This document shows, in pieces, positions 8,101 through 11,426 of a DNA stretch of 11,426 nucleotides (position 1 is its first letter; every line of letters begins with the position of its first letter). Made by a program: the position numbers and the translations under genes. This stretch comes from an uncultured Collinsella sp. (GTDB taxonomy: Bacteria; Actinomycetota; Coriobacteriia; Coriobacteriales; Coriobacteriaceae), in contig CAAENO010000238.1 of assembly GCA_900757385.1 (NCBI GenBank), positions 1 through 11,426 of the forward strand. Direction: 5' to 3'. A model generated the notes under the pieces. That model ran no database searches. It saw only the letters and a list, made by a program, of their open reading frames with translations, and was not told the DNA's origin.

Positions 8101-9547
8101 CGAGAATATCAACGGCAAAATGGTGGTGCCCGTTGCGTACGAGACCGCAAACGGTTGCGGCTGCGCATCGTACGCCGTGATCGGCCAGTCCATTGCGGGC
8201 TGGGGCGTTATGTCACCAGACGCCACGGTACCCCATGCGGTGCCGTGGCCACAGCACGCGGGCTTTTTGGCAACCGTCAACGAGCAGCTGCAGCATATTA
8301 CTTGGACGCGAGGCGCATCGGCATTTGCAACGCAGCCCGTGGGTGCCGCAGGCTGTGGCCCGGCATCGTTTAGCGTAAGCAACAGCGGCAGGTGCGTGCT
8401 CTATGTAGAGAACACCGATGGCAAGGTGGGACAAACCTACGACGAAGAAGGCAACCCGGTAGCAGTGATGGGCAAGCACTTCCGCATCTTCGCCAGCACC
8501 TTGGCAGGCAATCTGTTCACGGAACCGTTCGTGATGTGTGAGCTGGACCATCCCGTCGATCAGATAACGACATTTTTGACGTCGGGCGGCATGCTCTCCG
8601 CACTCGCCACGCACATTGTGAGCGCAGAGAAGAGCGAGGCAGAGCTGCACGGCATCGAAGTGCCCTTGGTGGCGTGCGCCACTCCGACGGGCGCGGTCGC
8701 CACCTCGGGCGCGGTGGTGCCCGGAGCAGCAGGCGAATCCTTCATGGTCACGGTGCGAAACGACGGCAACACCTTGCTGACCGCCGGCACGATCGATCTG
8801 TACCGCGAGGGCTCCAGCCAGCCGTTCTCCAGCGCATCCATCGGATTCGGAGTAAACGCACGCATGGCTTCGATCTACGACCCAGAGCTTGCCGAGGACG
8901 CCTCGGCCAACGACATGGCACACGTAAAGTACGCGCTCGAGACGCTGGGCGCACGTTTTGCAACGCACCCGCTGGTAGCCGACAACGGCAACGCCGTGCT
9001 GGCACCGGGTTGCACGGCACAGTTTCGCATGAGCTTCGCCATCCCCGAGAGTTGGAGCGACGAAGTGGGCAAACGCGTAACGCTGTATGCGAAGGCACGT
9101 AATCTGGTGGCGCTCGATCCCGTGACGCTCGAGGAAATCCGACCCGGCGCAAACTCGGCGCTGGGTGCCGTACTGCACGAGCTTCATGCGCCCGACGCGG
9201 CATGCGAACGCTCAGAAGTTCAGGTCGGCGTATGCGACAGCGCGGATACGACAGGACTTCACGACGCCCCGATGACAGTAGACGGCGATGGTGGCTCGAG
9301 TGGAGGTGGTTCCGACGGAAGCAGCTCCGGTGGCGGCAGTGGCTCCAGCAGCGGCAAGGACCACGGCAATAACAAGCGCTCCGGAAAAGCGGGCGCGCTT
9401 GCGGGCACGGGCGACGTCAACGCTCCCCTTACGGCAGCCGCTGCAGCACTCGCCGCGGCAGGCGCCGGCCTCGTCGCCTACAGCGCCCGCCGCACGGCGC
9501 TCGAAACCGACACCGCCAATGAGGTCAATTCGGATAGGCCTCGCTAG
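5180..9547 (+). CDS. Giant cell-wall-anchored surface protein with Tat-like signal and LAGTG sorting motif
   Basis: Secreted surface protein of 1455 residues; specific function not recognised. The N-terminus MLDRRSLLVAGASS with a weakly hydrophobic core and a cut site after AYA (residue 41) looks like a twin-arginine signal. Residues about 45-150 resemble a carboxypeptidase-regulatory/prealbumin-like beta-sandwich (PIAGAQVTLTSRY...TDDEGTAIFEV). About 300-600 is aromatic- and Gly-rich, ending in alternating beta strands. About 740-1160 has W/P-rich beta repeats (e.g. NGTWSAPTPVDFP) suggestive of a beta-propeller. About 1180-1310 looks CARDB/Ig-like (ESFMVTVRNDGNTLLTAG). A Gly/Ser linker (1371-1400) leads to LAGTG (1407-1411), an Ala-rich membrane helix (about 1416-1435), SARR and a 17-residue tail. 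The LAxTG form suggests a class E-like sortase. The start chosen is ATG at 5180, with GGGAG 6 bases upstream; an upstream in-frame extension would bury the signal peptide. A role in adhesion or glycan binding is speculation. Confidence 0.85.
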   Translation: MLDRRSLLVAGASSLASIMLPRVPGSENAFLLPFAPTAAYADEEDPFKVLVLSRTMFGVVVVDVANKNTPIAGAQVTLTSRYAVGKQLAATTDDEGTAIFEVAPLSEGYVDEATLLDAYDFNGGISISMAGYRDVEIPLARIQGGTAITAPTRPLSDGEPYFRQLTFDEWDIQYADATFMAMPADEAANDQPDTHAFTVQAHLPQGGQATLHINKVMPAAGSSTETVTQIGQIKASASGADSLATFTLEDKFLDATSSLLEEGCKLRFVLDYQGKTYTLSSPMAVVTAPAAKAESGSTTIVPTTMDQEITPFDFPASFPGIGGNKFTCWMPTFPILFDFSFAGYVLFGGGYKPASYMNDSGNPDPEYWKKSPRESGAKQANRYLDEMEGKWNQYKSMSAGSGTDPRNTKLLRHHCTPLFTMDIATQLYGSLAYDWVGKTWGDNNDPAYGNIKALFQVRTDLNWTEQFTLGPVPFFLNVNPWVLAKLALAVGAHTHGSGAAFFKNISLDYSNTSGSFTIQIGLAVTFGAGIAGVASSAVRGAASLTLFIGYEKADGHQLPRLRVGADVDVDVILQFVMFKWTTKAWSGSWPTLIDSWNMSVNNGDQYVLQRSELALGGDTPYTLDACFGTPGNTEAGGVPQFIASATIVTNSELLARAEVAAAAINIAPTVRDWDQAVTRIELEANAESDDTGQVEHFVHALMENDENAAPMYEYTYIGQSTNAVADPNANSAGVSEDERGGIKPSSDNVLFSGVLSEAHMKLTMIAGVECLFRIASVRYGDNGRSRLVVHTKANGTWSAPTPVDFPLGFGEGDVERDGIFDYDFDVVEYTDGRGNQDAYVLLVSGERPAGDNTLFDTASTSGILSVVRLRISNDGVRVISHTSWRSISRGRLQEDGYHCLQCPRITVGKTLVDGRLSGAYLHRRGTTAEKALGSEAEVALECFTLWSDVSGDSLTFRQVLRFPQAPSSIELSEPENINGKMVVPVAYETANGCGCASYAVIGQSIAGWGVMSPDATVPHAVPWPQHAGFLATVNEQLQHITWTRGASAFATQPVGAAGCGPASFSVSNSGRCVLYVENTDGKVGQTYDEEGNPVAVMGKHFRIFASTLAGNLFTEPFVMCELDHPVDQITTFLTSGGMLSALATHIVSAEKSEAELHGIEVPLVACATPTGAVATSGAVVPGAAGESFMVTVRNDGNTLLTAGTIDLYREGSSQPFSSASIGFGVNARMASIYDPELAEDASANDMAHVKYALETLGARFATHPLVADNGNAVLAPGCTAQFRMSFAIPESWSDEVGKRVTLYAKARNLVALDPVTLEEIRPGANSALGAVLHELHAPDAACERSEVQVGVCDSADTTGLHDAPMTVDGDGGSSGGGSDGSSSGGGSGSSSGKDHGNNKRSGKAGALAGTGDVNAPLTAAAAALAAAGAGLVAYSARRTALETDTANEVNSDRPR

Positions 9548-9593
9548 CTCCTAGTTACTTTTGTGAGAGACGCCGACTCGGCTCATCGAACAT

Positions 9594-9629
9594 CAAAATG
9601 GGCTGGTCCCGATAACTCGGAGCCAGCCC
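9594..9629 (-). terminator. Terminator of the lipoprotein gene
   Basis: GGGCTGG (9600-9606) pairs with CCAGCCC (9623-9629), and the stem extends inward through a wobble, one mismatch and CCCG/CGGG-like pairing. On the minus strand it is followed by ATTTTG, a short T-run, about 30 bases past the lipoprotein stop. Because the genes are convergent it could also slow readthrough from the surface protein gene, but the plus side lacks a T-run. Confidence 0.6.
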
Positions 9630-9657
9630 TGAGTCGCCTGACACGGGAATCACAGCG

Positions 9658-10680
9658 CTACTTGAGCTTTAGCGCCTCCATCATGGGCACGGCGGCGTCC
9701 CAATCGATCTTCCAGCCAATCGACACGCGGACGGTTTCACCCGTTGCGGGAGCCGTCGCAAACAGTGTATGGCCGCTGTCGGGACCGGTAAAGCGCAGCC
9801 ACGTTATGCCGTTGTACTCGACCTGGTCGGTTGTTGTCTCCTTGCCTTCGTAGACCTGCTCTAGGCTTGCAACCTCTTCCTCCGGCGAGCGCGGGAAGAT
9901 GCTGATGTTCAGGCGTCCTCCAGTCTCGTCGTGGAAGAAGTCTGCCTTTTCGTGCTCTTCGTTGGACGAATCCAGCGTGTACCCATCGGCGGCCTCGATA
10001 CTGTACGATGCGCAGTCGATGCCCGTTAAATCTGCCTTCTCGCCAGAATCGGCCACGCCGCCGGCCGCCTTGAACTCCTTGGTCTCGCATCCCGTGGTGT
10101 CAAAGTGCATGGCCTCATGATTCTTGGCGGGGGCGTAAGCGTCTACGAACTCGACAGTGATGGGCCCGTAGTACGCCGTCTTGGGCGCCCAGAAATACAC
10201 GTACTCAACGGTCTCGCCCGGGCCGATATCTGGCCTCTTGGAAAGATCGATGCCCTCGTGAAGCTCATCGGGAGCCTCACTTGCAACGTAGTCGAGCACG
10301 GCCGCCTTGCCGGAAGTAAACAACGGGTCGCCTGCCTCAAGATCGCCCTGGGCAGCATGCACGTTAAAGGAACTGAACGTCCTGTTCTTTGCATTGTTGT
10401 TGGTGATCTTGACGTGCAGGTAAAAGCCGTCCTGCTTCTTGGCATCACCGCGATAGAACGTACCGTGAGCCACCGACTCATAGGTAATGCCTGCCACCTC
10501 GACCGTCTGCGACTCATAGGCCTTGGACTTTTCCTGCACAGGCACGCTGCCGCTGCCCGAGCTGCCAGCCGAACCGCTCGGAGCGCTACTGCCGCAGCCT
10601 GCCACCGTACACGCCAGCACGGCCGAAAGCGTCACGGCGGGAATTCCTAACAGCAGCTTCTTCGTCATGGGCTTCATCAT
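9658..10680 (-). CDS. Secreted lipoprotein with DUF4352-like Ig-fold domain
   Basis: Extracytoplasmic lipoprotein of 340 residues. The signal peptide (MMKPMTKKLLLGIPAVTLSA...) ends in lipobox VAGC with lipidated C29, followed by a Ser/Gly-rich tether (30-46). Residues about 55-182 form a beta-rich domain with the layout of DUF4352/telokin-like lipoprotein domains: FYLHVKITNNNAKNRTFSSF, DPLFTSGKAAVLDYV, then GPGETVEYVYFWAP. Residues about 220-340 form a second domain (YSIEAADGYTL...RLNISIFPRS...WLRFTGPDSGHTLFATAP) that I do not recognise; its layout recalls small secreted domains that follow substrate-binding or PsbP-like folds. The start chosen is ATG at 10680, with AAAGGAG 8 bases upstream; a second ATG follows immediately. 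The open frame continues far upstream to 11229, but that part overlaps the start of the topoisomerase gene and has no signal-peptide logic, so it is not coding. Function unknown. Confidence 0.88.
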   Translation of the reverse strand: MMKPMTKKLLLGIPAVTLSAVLACTVAGCGSSAPSGSAGSSGSGSVPVQEKSKAYESQTVEVAGITYESVAHGTFYRGDAKKQDGFYLHVKITNNNAKNRTFSSFNVHAAQGDLEAGDPLFTSGKAAVLDYVASEAPDELHEGIDLSKRPDIGPGETVEYVYFWAPKTAYYGPITVEFVDAYAPAKNHEAMHFDTTGCETKEFKAAGGVADSGEKADLTGIDCASYSIEAADGYTLDSSNEEHEKADFFHDETGGRLNISIFPRSPEEEVASLEQVYEGKETTTDQVEYNGITWLRFTGPDSGHTLFATAPATGETVRVSIGWKIDWDAAVPMMEALKLK

Positions 10681-10789
10681 CCTCACCGCTCCTTTCGCTT
10701 GCGGCTCATCCGTTGCCCGAGGCCTTCGTCGTCCCGTGGCATCAGCTTCCACTATGAGCGTATGACGAAACACGGCGCCGGCGAAGTGA

Positions 10790-10871
10790 CCCGTGGCCCA
10801 AATAACGACCCGCCAGCGTTCCTTATGGGCCAAAGGGACTCGCACACGCACGCCCGTGGCCCATAAAACGA
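10790..10871. repeat. Repeat cluster: two direct copies and one inverted core upstream of the lipoprotein gene
   Basis: CCCGTGGCCCAAATAACGA (10790-10808) and CCCGTGGCCCATAAAACGA (10853-10871) match at 17 of 19 positions and start exactly 63 bases apart. Between them is an inverted core, TTATGGGCCA (10823-10832), the reverse complement of the TGGCCCATAA in copy two. CGTT (10817-10820) just before the inverted core pairs with the AACG of the direct copies. They could be operator sites for the lipoprotein or topoisomerase promoters, or a small intergenic repeat. They lie in the 429-base gene-free region 10681-11109. Confidence 0.6.
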
Positions 10872-10940
10872 GACGCTTGTCCCAATGTTCGATTCGATCC
10901 ATCCGCAAACAAGGTAGGGCGCCTCCAGCCGCTTTCAAAC

Positions 10941-10977
10941 TTACTCGGACAGAGCCGACTCGGTTTTGTCCGAGTAA
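10941..10977 (+). repeat. Long imperfect palindrome / RNA hairpin
   Basis: TTACTCGGACA (10941-10951) and TGTCCGAGTAA (10967-10977) are perfect inverted arms. In plus-strand RNA the stem continues inward with two G-U pairs and GCCG-type pairing to give 17 pairs and an ACU loop. In minus-strand RNA the two wobble positions become A-C mismatches, so the fold favours the plus strand. No T-run follows. It may be a protein-binding site, an intergenic repeat or a structured RNA. Confidence 0.55.
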
Positions 10978-10984
10978 ACGAATC

Positions 10985-11015
10985 TCCATCGTACTCCGAA
11001 CGATTGTTCGATGGA
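10985..11015. repeat. Nested small inverted repeats
   Basis: TCCATCG (10985-10991) pairs with CGATGGA (11009-11015), and inside them CGAAC (10997-11001) pairs with GTTCG (11006-11010). The two pairings share bases, so only one can form at a time. It sits about 12 bases upstream of the proposed -35 box of the topoisomerase gene, so an operator is conceivable. Confidence 0.4.
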
Positions 11016-11026
11016 TTTCGTGTTGG

Positions 11027-11055
11027 TTGGAATCGTCTGTGGGCTGGGCTATGCT
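11027..11055 (+). promoter_or_regulatory. Candidate promoter of the topoisomerase gene
   Basis: TTGGAA (11027-11032) and TATGCT (11050-11055) are separated by 17 bases, each matching consensus at 4 of 6 positions. This predicts a leader of about 48 bases. TTGACT at 11059-11064 is a better -35 hexamer but has no -10 at the right spacing. Confidence 0.4.
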
Positions 11056-11109
11056 ACCTTGACTATCTATATGACTTAAACGCTGCAAAGGAGCACCGAG
11101 AGAGCGAGT

Positions 11110-11426
11110 ATGGCAAAAAACACCGCAAACTATGGTAACGACAGTATCCGCCAGCTCAAGGACGAGGAGCGCGTACGCCTGCGCCCCGCCGTCATCTTTG
11201 GCTCTGACGGGCTCGACGGTTGCGCGCATGCCGCCTTCGAGATCCTGTCCAACGCCGTTGACGAGGCGCGCCAGGGCTACGGCAAACTCATCACCCTTAC
11301 CGCCTTTCGCGATGGCTCCATCCAGGTAGAGGACAACGGCCGCGGCTGCCCGCTCGACTGGAACCCCTCCGAGAAGCGCTTTAACTGGGAGCTCGTCTTT
11401 TGCGAGCTCTACGCCGGCGGCAAGTA
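11110..11426 (+). CDS. Type II DNA topoisomerase ATPase subunit (GyrB/ParE family), 5' part only
   Basis: Partial gene: the first 105 codons of a GHKL ATPase subunit that, with a GyrA/ParC-type partner, changes DNA topology using ATP. Visible landmarks are LRPAVIFGSDG (replacing the RPGMYIG of classical GyrB), the Mg/ATP helix EILSNAVDEA with E44, N48 and D51, the strand IQVEDNGRG with D75, and NWELVFCELYAGGK at the window edge. This variant form is familiar from a GyrB/ParE paralogue of Clostridia and Actinobacteria, distinct from the housekeeping GyrB, and is usually annotated as ParE or GyrB-like. The start chosen is ATG at 11110. The strongest Shine-Dalgarno, AAAGGAG (11087-11093), is 16 bases away, farther than usual; a weak GAGAG at 11098-11102 is closer. 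There is no alternative in-frame start before the upstream stop. Confidence 0.88.
   Translation, partial: MAKNTANYGNDSIRQLKDEERVRLRPAVIFGSDGLDGCAHAAFEILSNAVDEARQGYGKLITLTAFRDGSIQVEDNGRGCPLDWNPSEKRFNWELVFCELYAGGK

Noticed and set aside
8213..9187. Long minus-strand open frame inside the surface protein gene (also 6605-7276)
   Set aside because: These are antisense shadows from high GC content. They are rich in Cys/His/Arg with no domain pattern, while the sense frame has a signal peptide, beta-domain motifs and a sorting signal.
9290..9360. The Gly/Ser-coding stretch as a DNA tandem repeat
   Set aside because: The codons vary too much for a clean nucleotide repeat. It is a low-complexity linker typical before a cell-wall sorting signal.
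10793..11062. Plus-strand 89-codon open frame in the intergenic region
   Set aside because: Its composition is Arg/Ser/Thr-rich as expected of chance frames, it has no ribosome site, and it runs through the inverted repeats.
10681..11229. Long upstream extension of the lipoprotein reading frame
   Set aside because: The extension overlaps the start of the topoisomerase gene, crosses repeats and palindromes, and would put the lipoprotein signal peptide in the middle of the protein. The ATG at 10680 has an excellent ribosome site.

Overview
The window looks like chromosomal DNA of a high-GC (about 60%) Actinobacterium of the class Coriobacteriia, most likely Collinsella or a close relative. This is inferred from protein character and base composition and was not checked by any search. 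Coding is dense, Shine-Dalgarno sites are strong (AAAGGAG type), and TTG starts occur.

Left part (1-2667). Two minus-strand genes run off the left edge. The first is a 48-residue membrane protein ending in a CLECIGIG motif (CD1871A-type CXXC protein, not in most gene calls because it is short and begins with TTG). The second overlaps it and encodes a cysteine-rich, membrane-bound 4Fe-4S protein of the polyferredoxin type. Divergent from them, across 89 bases, is an OmpR-type response regulator whose stop overlaps the start of a membrane sensor histidine kinase (ATGA). The arrangement suggests a two-component system controlling the redox genes. The kinase gene ends inside a perfect 15-bp-arm palindrome that encodes its last 11 residues.

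Middle (2695-5024). A minus-strand guaA encodes only the ATP-pyrophosphatase and dimerisation parts of GMP synthase; the amidotransferase domain is absent. It has a good rho-independent terminator and a TATAAT -10 box. Divergent from it is a LuxR-type regulator with a helical N-terminal region.

Right part (5180-11426). Downstream of the LuxR gene and on the same strand is a 1455-residue surface protein: Tat-like signal peptide, Ig-like and probable beta-propeller regions, Gly/Ser linker, LAGTG sorting motif, membrane anchor and basic tail. It is followed, convergently, by a 340-residue lipoprotein. Then comes a 429-base intergenic region with several repeats and palindromes, and the first 105 codons of a GyrB/ParE-type topoisomerase ATPase subunit.

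No tRNA, rRNA, CRISPR array, transposase or phage gene was seen. The most distinctive items are the CXXC protein/polyferredoxin pair facing a two-component system, the LuxR plus giant cell-surface protein pair, the palindrome embedded in the kinase C-terminus, the glutaminase-less GMP synthase, and the repeat-rich region before the topoisomerase gene.
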